A stretch of DNA of 64,000 bases from an uncultured Bacteroidales bacterium (GTDB taxonomy: Bacteria; Bacteroidota; Bacteroidia; Bacteroidales; P3), in contig CAMUZR010000003.1 of NCBI GenBank assembly GCA_947165255.1, positions 1-64,000 on the forward strand. Direction: 5' to 3'. Of this stretch, positions 43,427 to 55,000 are shown in pieces (within the stretch, counting starts at the first letter, position 1; each line of letters starts with the position of its first letter). The position numbers and the translations under genes were made by a program. The notes under the pieces were generated by a model. It had not been told where the DNA came from, searched no databases, and saw only the letters and a program-made list of their open reading frames with translations.

Positions 43427-43455
43427 AGGACAGCATTTCGGCGCTGTCCTTTTTT
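43427..43455 (+). terminator. Terminator after the DjlA-like gene
   Basis: Arms aggacagc (43427-43434) and gctgtcct (43443-43450) are followed by TTTTT. Confidence 0.85.
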
Positions 43456-43509
43456 ATGTATTGCCACTATTGTTGTGTAATGATGGTTTTAGATTACAGA
43501 TAAAAAATC

Positions 43510-43542
43510 AAAGCCCTCCATTCCGAAAGGAAGGGGGGCTTT
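43510..43542 (-). terminator. Terminator of tRNA-Gln
   Basis: On the reverse strand, hairpin AAAGCCCCCC.../...GAGGGCTTT is followed by GATTTTTTAT, directly after the tRNA 3' end. Confidence 0.8.
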
Positions 43543-43545
43543 GTG

Positions 43546-43616
43546 TTGTCCAACCAGGATTCGAACCTGGACTGACAGAACCAAAATCTGGAGTGCTGCC
43601 ATTACACCATTGGACA
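43546..43616 (-). tRNA. tRNA-Gln (anticodon UUG)
   Basis: The 71-nt reverse-strand tRNA has acceptor arms TGTCCAA and TTGGACA that pair fully, with discriminator A. The D-arm contains GTGTAATGGCAGC. The anticodon loop is TTTTGGT with anticodon TTG, and the T-arm is CCAGGTTCGAATCCTGG. CCA is not encoded. Confidence 0.95.
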
Positions 43617-43703
43617 ATCTCTAAAAGGCACCTAACGCCCACTGGCATTACAATCAATCGATTACAATCGCTTTTGCTCAGTCTGACGCTCGATTTGAGA
43701 ATG

Positions 43704-43711
43704 CAAAGATA
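43704..43711 (-). promoter_or_regulatory. -7 box of tRNA-Gln
   Basis: TATCTTTG on the reverse strand is preceded by an A-run and gtcg, identical to the holA promoter context. It lies about 88 bp upstream of the tRNA. The remaining gap to 43880 shows nothing else. Confidence 0.6.
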
Positions 43712-43879
43712 CGACTTTTTTTTGAAATGGCAGAAAAATAATTACAATTATTTGTCCACAGAAGAAAAATCTCTTATAAAACCTATCATTTAACGAATGG
43801 AGCCTGAAGCCATTACTATTGCTACAAGCGACCACTCAAGAGGGGCGTAATTGTGACTTCTGGCTCCAATTACTAATGT

Positions 43880-44668
43880 CTACTCGAAAATAAGGACATT
43901 AGAGGAATCGCCTAAAGAAATCAAAGACGGCTGATTGCGCCAGACTTGGAAGTATTTGTCATCCTTCAGGGTCTTGGTGCATTTCTTGCCATCAGTGTTC
44001 TGTAGAACAACTTGAAAAGTATTGAAGCATCCTGGAGCCACTTGAATGTAGAGGTAATATCCCTCGTTGAAATCATATTCTTCAATACCCTGGACGGTTA
44101 TCTGTTTTTCGGACTTGTCCGTGAAGTTAAGTACCGGGGCTGGGTAGTTGCTGACTTGGAAATTGCCTGCAAGATAGAGATTGGTGTCGCTAGTGATGAA
44201 CATGACAGAGGCGAGTCGTTCTTGAGTAGTAAGATGAAGTTGGACGAGTCCTCCGAGTGGTTTGAAGTACGCTTTTCCATCTTGAAGTTCGGCATAGTAT
44301 ACGAGGTCAGCAAGATTGGCATTTCCATTCTGAAGGGCGGGGATGTTGACGAGTCCCTGACCCACATAAGCACTTGCGGGATAGACAAGGTGGCATACTC
44401 CGATGTGTGCAGAGTTATCGGCAAGTTGCAGACGGCAGGAAAGAGTGTCGTCGGACACTAGCGCAACTGTCACTTCCTGGGATGTGAGGCTGTCATCCCA
44501 AGACATTAGTTGGGACTGTGGAGCCCACACTATTGGGCCTTCTTCCTCACTTCCAAATGCTTCTATAGTAGCAAGGATTTGGTTGGAGTTGTTTTCATTG
44601 TTGCCATTCTGGCATGAGCAAAATAGCATTGCCATGGCTAAAAGGGAATAAAAAATACATTTTTTCAT
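43880..44668 (-). CDS. Fimbrillin-like hypothetical lipoprotein
   Basis: The protein has 262 residues. Its lipoprotein signal peptide has lipobox FCSC (cysteine at about 19), followed by an Asn-rich spacer. The mature part is beta-rich. Its early segment (MSWDDSLTSQEVTVALVSDD) and VYPASAYVGQG resemble the N-terminal domain of Bacteroidales fimbrillin-family lipoproteins. There is no T9SS tail. It follows tilS by 57 bp with no visible promoter, so it may be co-transcribed with it. Confidence 0.65.
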   Translation of the reverse strand: MKKCIFYSLLAMAMLFCSCQNGNNENNSNQILATIEAFGSEEEGPIVWAPQSQLMSWDDSLTSQEVTVALVSDDTLSCRLQLADNSAHIGVCHLVYPASAYVGQGLVNIPALQNGNANLADLVYYAELQDGKAYFKPLGGLVQLHLTTQERLASVMFITSDTNLYLAGNFQVSNYPAPVLNFTDKSEKQITVQGIEEYDFNEGYYLYIQVAPGCFNTFQVVLQNTDGKKCTKTLKDDKYFQVWRNQPSLISLGDSSNVLIFE

Positions 44669-44725
44669 GTGAATAGTTTTTGATTTAATATACTATGGAT
44701 TATCCAATGATTGACTATCTTTATA

Positions 44726-46033
44726 TCAGTCTCCGGATTGCACGACAGATACTTTGAGCAACGTGGTTGTTGATGGGGTGACACGAGGATGATGGGATGT
44801 GCGACGCCCCACTAACCAGATGATACGTCCTGAGGCATCTAGCAGAAGCAACTGGCGCCGTTTGTCTATAAGAGTGTATTTGTGGTCGGAGAAGAAATCG
44901 CTGACGAGCTGGGTACCATGAGGAAGACCCAGCGGCTGGAATCGGTCGCCTTCATGCCAATGACGAAGTGTAAGGGGAAGGGTTACCTTGTCAGCGTCGA
45001 AGTAAGCAGTGTTGGCCGGAATAGATTTCCAATCGATGGTGTGAAAGTCGAAATCTTGAGTACGTGATACCTGTAGCCGAGGGAGTTCTTCTTCGGACTT
45101 TGGGTCTAACGGAACGATAATGAGGCAGTGGCGGTCGAGTATGGCGCGATGAGAGTTAGAAAAAAATTGTCTGCCCGACTGAGTCGCTGAAAGAATCTCC
45201 ACAGCAGAAGAAAAGTTGAACCCATAGGGCCGAATGAGTTCAAAAAGCAGTTGTTCACGACTTGTCTGGATGGGTAGTTGGAGGGATATCTTTACTGTAC
45301 CATCGGGTAGTGACGATACTAGCTGGCTGCGTATAGGGTCAAGGAGTGAGTTGTAAAGACGCTCAAGAGACTGTAGATGGAGAATGGTCTGCTCTATAGC
45401 ATTATCCGTAGTGGGCACCAGCTGATGAAGCAATGGCAGAACCTGATGGCGAATTTGGTTGCGGCGATACTGAAGAGAAGTATTTGTCACATCCTCTACG
45501 TAACGAATATTATTTTGGGAAGCATAGGCTTCGATTTCGTCTCTCCCGAATGGCAGCAACGGCCTTACTATATGGCCTTGGACTGGAAGTATACCATGGA
45601 GTCCAGATATGCCTGTACCCCTCAAAAGATTGATAAAAAAAGTTTCTATCGAGTCATTGCGATGATGTGCGGTGAGAATGGCAAGAAAGCCCTGCTGAGA
45701 ACGTATCTGCTCGAAAAAAACATACCGAAGCCTTCGTGCCGCATCCTCCACACAGAGATGGGAGCTTCGAGCGTACTCCTGGGTATTGAATTGGGCAACA
45801 TAAATGGGAACCTGATATTCCAGAGCCATCTGACGGACAAACTGTTCGTCGCGGTCGCAATCGCCGGGTCTAAGGTGAAAATTACAATGCGCAATAGCGA
45901 AAGGGAAACCGGCAGAATACATCAGATGGGCAAGTACCGAAGAGTCCACACCGCCACTAACAGCAAGCAGCACCTGCTGCCCCGTAGGGAAGAGATGCTG
46001 CTGCTGAACGTGCGATATGAACCGAGGTAGCAC
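44726..46033 (-). CDS. tilS: tRNA(Ile)-lysidine synthase
   Basis: This enzyme (435 residues) converts C34 of tRNA-Ile(CAU) to lysidine so that it reads AUA. The PP-loop is AVSGGVDSSVLAHL (about 24-37). HCNFHLRPGDCDRDEQFV and LTAHHRNDSIETFFINLLRG are also family hallmarks. A C-terminal domain with RVTPSTTTLLK completes it. It starts with GTG only two bases after the stop of the giant gene upstream. Translation of this essential enzyme may therefore depend in part on very long mRNA unless an internal promoter exists. Confidence 0.93.
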   Translation of the reverse strand: MLPRFISHVQQQHLFPTGQQVLLAVSGGVDSSVLAHLMYSAGFPFAIAHCNFHLRPGDCDRDEQFVRQMALEYQVPIYVAQFNTQEYARSSHLCVEDAARRLRYVFFEQIRSQQGFLAILTAHHRNDSIETFFINLLRGTGISGLHGILPVQGHIVRPLLPFGRDEIEAYASQNNIRYVEDVTNTSLQYRRNQIRHQVLPLLHQLVPTTDNAIEQTILHLQSLERLYNSLLDPIRSQLVSSLPDGTVKISLQLPIQTSREQLLFELIRPYGFNFSSAVEILSATQSGRQFFSNSHRAILDRHCLIIVPLDPKSEEELPRLQVSRTQDFDFHTIDWKSIPANTAYFDADKVTLPLTLRHWHEGDRFQPLGLPHGTQLVSDFFSDHKYTLIDKRRQLLLLDASGRIIWLVGRRTSHHPRVTPSTTTLLKVSVVQSGD

Positions 46034-46035
46034 TA

Positions 46036-49000
46036 CTATTGAATTATCATCTTGTGCATACGACGCTTGCCATCAAATTCGACGCCATAGTAGTATACAC
46101 CAGCGGGCAGGTTGCCTTTGTCGAAGGCGATGGTGTGACGGCCGTTGGAGTATTCCCTAACTTCCTCATAAACCAGTCGGCCAACGACATCGGTGACGAA
46201 GAAGCGGGTGGAACCGGCAGTGGGCAAAGCAAACTCTATCCGGGTAGTTCCGTCGAACGGATTAGGATAGTTTTGCTCGAGCACAAAGTCGGTTTCTTCA
46301 ACTACCGGTATATCCTCAAAGTAGTTCAGAACCCTCATAATGGTAGTCTGGTTGTTACTCTCATCCCTATCATCACTGACACGATCGAGGATAGCAGTAC
46401 CATTATAGGTTCTAGTAGGTGACTTCGGAATTTTTTTCCAATTGCCCATAGCATCTATAATGGGAATACGGCGAGTTTCTCCAGGTGCAATGTCGTAATC
46501 AAGGGCAGCCACATTATACTTGATTTGTTCATATCCATTGATATACATCTGAATACGCATCACACCGATATAGTTGATGTTAGAGTGATTTGTAACCACG
46601 GCTCTCAAGCGGCATGAATCTGACATATTCTCCTCAATCTCCACAGCATCTATCGAGAGGTCAGTGTAGTAATCTTGGATAATGGTAGACGTATCATTGT
46701 CAGAGTTGACATCGCCAGGCACAGAGACGAAGACCGTTAGGTAGTTCCATGCAGCTTCACGACCCGCAGTGTCCCAAGAGAAGGTATGTACAGCATGGCC
46801 ACCTGATGGCAGACCATGTTCACGATAGAATGTCTCAGTGAAACGGGTGTTAGTGTCGCGGTCATACCAGAAACCTACGGTAAAGTTATTGGCGACCAAT
46901 CCACCCACATTATCGAGCACAATAGAGAACCTCGTAATAAGATGGTCACGCCTATCGATAATACCGGCAGTGGCCGAAATATCCATCACGTTGGTAAGAC
47001 CAGCTATCGACTTCCTAATGGTGTCATTATACGGATATGTATCATCCTCATAATAGCACCAGGTTTCAAGCTGCATGGTACCCATAGTTGCACGTTCGCG
47101 ATGCTTGAAGGTGTAGTTAAAGAATTCGGTAGAAGCCAAAGGACGGCCAAGATAGTCATTGAAATTAATAAATTCTACCACAGGATCGGCACCGTTATAG
47201 CTATAGAATACACGGCAACTGTCAATTCCAACTTGGCCGAAGTTACGAAGGCGTAAGGTGATATTGATGGAGTCGCCAGCTACAGCATGATCAAGTGGAG
47301 AAGTAACATCGTAGAGATAGAGGTCATTCTGAAGAGGCGCAAGCGCAAACATATCACAAACAGAGTCGTTGTCATTATAAATATCACCCGAAAGAGTTGT
47401 GGTAGCACAAATCTGGAACGTGTCGGGGAAAAGATTTGTAATGACAAAGGGGTGATTAAACGTGTACTCTATACTAGTGTCAGGAACCAAGCGGTGATCG
47501 TAGTCAAGGCGGGCTGTGTCAAGAATGTAGAGGTATGCACCATAAGGACGATACTGAACCTGGAACTCAGAAATAGTATCGGTACCATAGTTGTGGACCA
47601 TTACACGTGGGTAAATGGTCTGTCCGAACTGTGGGTCTGTAGGATACGTAATCTGAGTAATACCAATATCACGAGGACGACGTGCACGGCCTATAGCGAA
47701 GTTATCGATAGCCACACCATCGCCGAAAGCGGCAGCAGGAGAAGCCGAGACTGGCGTGGTATAAACAAATCGGAACTGGAGGTCCTGCCCAAATTCACCA
47801 CTAATAGGCATAGAGGCTAATACATGGCTTGTATAGGCACCATTGATAGAGGTTCCTGTCCATCCGTTTTCTTCGTCATACCAGTGATAGTCGGGTCTTT
47901 CATCGGGTGCATTCCAACGGATAGAGGGGTCATCAACCTTTACCCAATTACCACTAAAGTCACGATATTCAAGCCAGAGATAACTACCCTCGGCCATATT
48001 CTTACTCAGTTTGAGCGTTATCGTGTCGGGACGTATTTGACGGATGCTGATAATAGGAGTATATATCACACTACGGTTACCGTGCTTACCAGTCACCACT
48101 GTCTCTGTGGCATTAGTCACATAGGCATTGGGCTGAGAGTAAGCAGAACTGATAGTGCTCTTGGCTGGAGTGGCACGTACAAAGTAGTTGCGTGTGAAGT
48201 TATTGTATCCAACTGGCACATACCACTTGTCTATCGTCTGGTCAAAACTATCGATGAACCGCAATTCGATCGTGTCATAGAGATGGTACTGATAAATAAG
48301 GGTATTGTTAGTGACATGGAACGTGTCGCCAGGCACACTGACTGTAGCAGTGAGGTCTGTAGTGCCCTTATAGAAATCAACGGGATTGAGTTGTACCAAT
48401 TCACTCTGACCCGGATCCAAATTGCCAGTCCAGGCCACTGAACCAGTCTGCGTCTCGTGGAAATGGTCATCGAAGGAATAATCAATCGTAGCAGATGTCA
48501 AGGGGGTAAGACCCTTATTGGCCAGCATGACACTGACCTGCTGAGTAGAGGCAGTAACTATATGGTTACGTGGTGAGGCAACACGCGTCAGTGCAGCGTC
48601 AACAGTGTCTAAGTGAATGTCCTCAGTAACGTAAATCATATATTGTTGCAATTGTCCATTTAGAAGCTGGGTAGACGTTCTGCCATTGATGAATGTAGTG
48701 GAGTCGGCATCAACCATTACTAACATTCGCATATAACCATACTGCGCCGAGTCTGGCGGTATTGTAATGGCTTTCTTAAATGCACGACGACTGCGGACCT
48801 TGACTCCCTTCGTAACGGTCAAACCTCTTGCCATTAATATATTCTCGTAATTATCGAAATTGAATTGTCCGTCTCGGTTGTAGTCAATCACAACGAACAA
48901 ACTGGCCGGAGTCGTGGTATCCATCTCGTTTTGGTTATTTGCCACCTCGATAGTGAGGGTGTCGGTAGTACCCTTGCGAACCACCAAAGTGGGAACCTCT

Positions 49001-52000
49001 GCGCTGCCGGGGTTATAGCTACCCAACCACAGATTATCGTAACCAATCATATCCGGCATGACGTTATCCAATTCGTTAAACGAGACTCTCGAAATATCAA
49101 AACCAGTGACTTCTGAAGGAGCCAAACGGTTAATCGAATCGTATGTCGACTCGGCCAACGTGCGGAAGGTATGGAAAGTACGGAGGGTGTCGTTGCCACG
49201 CTGTTGGTCGTTAGGGTGCATCACCCATGCATTGAGCTGATAAGTGGTGTTGGAAAGTGGCTGATTAATGGCAAGCAGATGTGGGAACGAGAAATTGAAC
49301 GTATCGCAATTGTCGCCCACACGGCCGCGCAAACCGTTGTGCCCATGGTTAGCCATATTAATATGGACAGTATCGGTAATCGAATCCAAGATAGTGCGGC
49401 CGTTTGCGCTCAACCATTCAAAGTGGATGGGGACAGTGGTAATTTCAGCAGTACCATAGTTAACCACTTGCAGTGTAACGGTGTCGTTCTCTACGTAAAC
49501 ACGTCCTGTGGCTCTCGGCGAAACAACCTTTGAGATAGAAACATCGTAAGTCAACGGAGGATTAACCGTCACGCAAATCTGAGAGTAATAGCTCGTGCAG
49601 CCACGACTACTAACAGCGCTAAGATAGTAACATGAGTCGTGGAAGTATTGAGGAGTATTACTCCAGTGAGTAGAACGAAGGTAATTGTTGTTACCGTTAT
49701 AGAAGAATGCACCCGAAACCGTATCGTCACGATGCCAACGGATTATACGATTCTCGCTTTGGGTAGCCCAGAGGTTACCATAAGAGCCATAGTCAATCGA
49801 TGTATCTGACGGGAAGGGCATGTCAGGCGTATGGTTAGAGGTGAAGTTAATATAGTTAGAAGTGTCATTATGCGGTTTAATATCAAACTCATGCGATACC
49901 CATCCACGCAGTCTGACCGTAATATCCTGCAAGTATCCTGTCGGGTAGAGGTTGGGGCGGCAATCTGGCGCGATCACAGTGTCGCGAGTAATGCCCACGG
50001 GTAGTACGGTTCCCCATGTGATAGGCGCACAGGTATTGCTGCCTGGGAAGTTAGGCATTGAAAGATTGTTCGGCTGGTAGCAGTAGTAGTCGTAGCCCAA
50101 AGCAAACTGATAATCGGCAGGAAAGTCTTTCTTACCGGCATTCTTAATCGTATAGCGTATGGGCGTGGCAAACATTCGGCAGTGGTTGGGGTCGACCGTC
50201 GAGTCAAGGGCAACGGCAGTCACCTGGAGGTCATAAGCAGGATAGATAAAGACTTCGGCCGTATCACGGTTGTCATGCGGATTGGCATCAGGAGTGCCAT
50301 TAATGTCAATCACAACAACTATTTCTTGTGTGTCGACAATGCCCAGGGGCGAAGGAACCATTACGGAGCAAAGAGCCGAATCCTGAACCCCTATCGTGAT
50401 AGTCTGAGAAGCCGAAATGGGAGTAGGACTGACATTGCCCATATAGGCATACCATGTGCAAGTCTCAGCAGCATTACCGTTGTTGAAGAAATTGACCAGC
50501 ACTTCAATAGAGTCGGTCTCAATATTCAACACTGTGGGATTATTGCCTGTGGTGACAGCAGGAACATAAGGCAGGTAAATCTTTGCCACTGCCACATCGT
50601 GCATCACACGTTGGGCATTGAACTCGTGGGCACCAATTGTGGGCTGAGGAATCTGAGGTCTGATGTTGCCATAGACATCAAGCGTGACATCGGGGTTATA
50701 CTGTGCCCTATCGGCAAACTGCGCCGTGCGGCATCTGAGGTCGTAGGGGGCATTCTCAAAGAAGATATAAGCCTCATAAGAGTTCATATCTTTACCGTTC
50801 ACCGCGCGTAGGCTGTCGATATAGGTGCAGTTGCTAGCACCCCAACGAGCAAAGTTGCGGGCACCAGCGGCGTTGGTATCACTATTCGAGTAATACACAT
50901 TGAAGTTGGAACTGCTGACGCAGGTGTCGACAGCCACATAGTAGGCATAGCCCTTACTAGCATTCTCGAAGATATTATTTAACACGTGTACGCTAGAAGA
51001 GTTCTGGCAACTGAAAGTACGAGTGGCTGCCTGTGTAGCACCAGCATAAAGTCGTGCAGTATTATAGTACACATTAACGTGGCGGCAGAGCGAGTCAACC
51101 CAAATACCCGAAGAGGCAAGAGAAGCCACACCCGTACCATTTAATGAAATCATATTATTATATACCATCACACGGTCCATGTTAGTACCGCGGCACTTGT
51201 TCAGCACTATACCGCGCTTACCGCCGGTGGCCTGGTCGATGAGGGTGACAAAGTTACGCTGGACACTTGCACGGTTGATGCTGGCAAGGTAAATACCGGT
51301 TAGTGCTTTACCATTGGAGGCAACACCCGAATGGATGTTATTAGCCATAACGGCTACTGTATCGACGTTACGCAGATACACACCCTGGAACCAGAAGTTC
51401 GAAATCTCAGAATTAGAAATAGTAATGTTGTTACTATAGACGTTCAGCTTCGTCCGGATGCCATAGTATCCACTATCTATAACGCAGTGGTCAAAAGTAA
51501 TGTAGCGGTTCTCGTCGCCCAAAAACACCACATTGGCATTACTAGAGGAAGCGGTCGTGGCTTTCGAGCGAAGTTCAGAATGGCGGAATGCAATATTAGT
51601 CGAACCGTCAATTTGAAGAACATTCGCATATATGTTGTTACCGCTACCACTGGTATAGTAAGCATAGAAATCAACGCTGTCGAATGTGATATAATTCGAC
51701 GAATTAATATTCATGACATAATTGGCCGTATTCGAAGGAGCATAAGTAATCACAGCATGCTGATTAGCGCCAGCAACGGTCTTAAAAGTAATCGTATTGG
51801 TAGCATCGGCTCCGGGCACATTACCTATCGAAATCTGTTCGTCGAATGCCTGAGGGCAGAGGCGGAACACAATAGGGCCGCTGACACCGGCATTGTGCAG
51901 GGTATCAATAGCCGTAGAGAGGTCGGGGAAGTCCGTACCGAGACATGAACCAACAACGTACTCGCCTGCACAGAAACGAACATTAATCGAACGGAAAATA

Positions 52001-55000
52001 GTATCGTTAGTCGGAATCGTATCGCCTGCCACATTCACCACTGCCGTAATCGTATGGCGGCCTGGTGTGAAGTGGGTGCGCAGCAACTCCACTCGGGCAG
52101 AATAGCTCAACGTAAGGTTAGACAGCGACCCGGTAGTCTCCTGCCAGGCTTCGTCATCAATCTTGTAGCGGAGAGTGTAGTCACGGATAGTGTCGTTACC
52201 CATATTGGTGATACGGGCGTAAACAACAGTCGTGTCGCATGAGCTGAAAACGCCTTGTGTGTTACCCGTGCCGGTCGAGTCGTCATCCCAAGCAAAGGTG
52301 GCATCATTGTCAGGAACGCCCGTCACGTGGACAAAGACTGTGCCCTCAGCGCTCTCGCAGCCTACCGGCTCAAGGAAGCCCAGAAGCATATCGGGACGGT
52401 TATTGCCCCTCGTACCTGACGTCTGTGCGGCCTGGTCGGTGCTGGCATGCTGCTTCGTGATAACCGTATTGGGCTGTGCAGTGAAAGTGGTGGAAGAAGC
52501 ATTTGCAATACCTGCGGTACTCAATGCTCGGGTAATCTCTATAACAATGCTAGAAGTACCGTCCCAAACAAAATCCGAATCCAGTTCATGTGTCACCCAA
52601 CCCACATTATCGGGAGTGAAGGTTAAGTTATTGGCACTGTACACCTGGGTGAGACCCGTAAGATAGGTTCCATTTGCGAAAGTCGTGTTAGGCGTGGTGC
52701 CCATCTTAATGGTGTAATAGTCGAAAGTGAAGGAAGAAGTGGTAACCGAGTTCAGGTAGAACGCCAGCGAACTAATTCTTCCTGCGCCATGACCAGCTGC
52801 GGCAATCTGCTCTGCGGTGTACAGATACTGCTCTTTCACATAGCGGGTCTTGGGCGAGTAGGGCGATGGGTAATTATTGGTAATCACTGTGGCCTGAGTT
52901 CCCAACTGGACCTGAATGGTCTTCAGGGCAACAGCTTTATAGTAGAATGTGTCAGGATGATAAATATATGGAGTGGCTATCGAACCCGAGGTAATTCCCA
53001 TGGGGTTGTGCGAAGCGTCGTACCAAGCCACCCAGTCGGTAGCCGGATTGCCAATCGCCGAAAGCACAAGGGTGTCGCCATAGGCAACGTCGCGGGGCGA
53101 AACAACATAAGGCAATTCAGGAGAATAATGGGATATGGCAGCAATTGTGGAAGTGTCGTTAGCCCGTGCCACATCGCCACTGACAGCGTCAACCCATACC
53201 TTAATATTGAATACCGTATCGGCACCGGCATGCATATTCAGCGTGTTCGAGAACGTGTGGGTCACTTCGCTTAACGAAGTCAAACCGGGCAACGTATCGG
53301 TGCAGGCCACGGTGGTGCCACCGTCAAGGCTGTATTTCAAAATCACATCGGAGGAAGTCTGAGAGCCATAGTTATGCACCGTAACCGTGATAGGTTCTTC
53401 CGTGCCCAGGTTACATCCGGTGTCCACCACAGGCTCGTCAACAGCAAGGTCACAGACTGGACGGTTAATAACGTGCAAGTTGACAGCAGCACGGGCACCC
53501 TCGCACCCATTATCGAAATAACGAATCAGGTTAGACTCGGTCTCGCCCATCTGCATCAAATTCGTAGCCGTGGCCACCTGCCAAAGGGTAGCCGTGGCAG
53601 TGGGAGCGCCCGAAGTGGAGTTCGTAGGCCAAGAGATTCGGCGGGCACCTGCGGTGGGCGTATTCGCAGTACCGCCATTTCTGGCCAAGTCAATGGCCGA
53701 ACCTGACCATACAGCAGCAGGAATGCTCTGGTTATTCCAGTTAATCGCCTGGCTAGAGGGAGCGGTAATCACACCGTTGAATGGCACAGCATCGGCAATA
53801 CCATGGCCGTCGCGATAGATAACGCCGAAATTGGCAGTGTAGACTGGCGAAACCACAGCCGAACTGGGAGCACAGATGGTGCGTGTTGAATCAGTGGCGG
53901 TCGAAGAGGTACGGAACTGGAGAACAAGATTCTCACCCGGCTGGATTGTCACGGCAGGAAGCACCCACACTTTAGCGGCTGCCGTGGGCTGGACCACGAT
54001 GACCGAGTCGCCCTCCAGGTTGGCGGGATAGTCACCGCAGTTGGTCAGCTCGATGGCAAAGGTACTACTGTTCATCCACGACGGGATGGGGTCGGTAGCG
54101 CCGGCAGCCGTGCGGCTCACCTGCACCTCAGTAATCTTAACCAACGGCAAATTACGTTTCTGCGAAATATAGAAAGTAGTGTCGTCATAAATCGGAGTGG
54201 TCGTCAGCGTAGGTCCATAGTAGAACTTTGTCGAATCGCTGTCGTCATAGTACCACGAGATACCCGAACGCTGCTGGCGTCCATTGCCGGAGGTGTAGTA
54301 GCTCACCGGCCATGTGTTGACGCCGGCCGTGGGGGTGATGGTGGCCACCGTATTATAGTTCACATTTTGATTAATAATAGTGGGAGCCGGAGCCGCATAG
54401 CGCGAATTGACCGTCCAAGTGGCTGTGTCGTTCAAGTCGTCGGGGTCCTGATTGCACTTCACCCACCATTTAATATTATAGACCCGGTCCGTGTTGCCTG
54501 CGCCGCTGGGGAGCGACATGGTGCGAGTAGAAAGGTATGAAAGCGTGTCGCTGGGGCCAAAGTTCTGATTCATAACAAAGGACTGCACCGGGCCATTGTC
54601 AATGCTGTAGTAGACCGTGATGGGCGAAGTCGTGGAATAGGTGTAGTTACCGGTACCCGTATTGGTAACGATAACCTCCACAGGAATGGAACTAGAGGCA
54701 CCGCAGTAGTTCTCCATAGGGGTAACAAAGCCGATGGGCTTAAAGTCAACCGTCAGAGCGGTCACCTCGTATGCGCCCAAGCTGGGGGCGGTAGCATTAC
54801 GGGGCGAACCAAAGAGGTCTATCGTAACCTCGGGAATCGGCGTACCCACATTGCGGAGCAAAGTATTGAACGAACGCAAGTCCACACGGCTGACCGAACC
54901 ATTGGTATAGTTGGGGTTTCCGGTGACGGAGCCCATATCGTAGGGAACCGCATTGCGCCAAGAGTTAAGGTTAGTGTAGTTAATACCGCTAAGCTTATTG

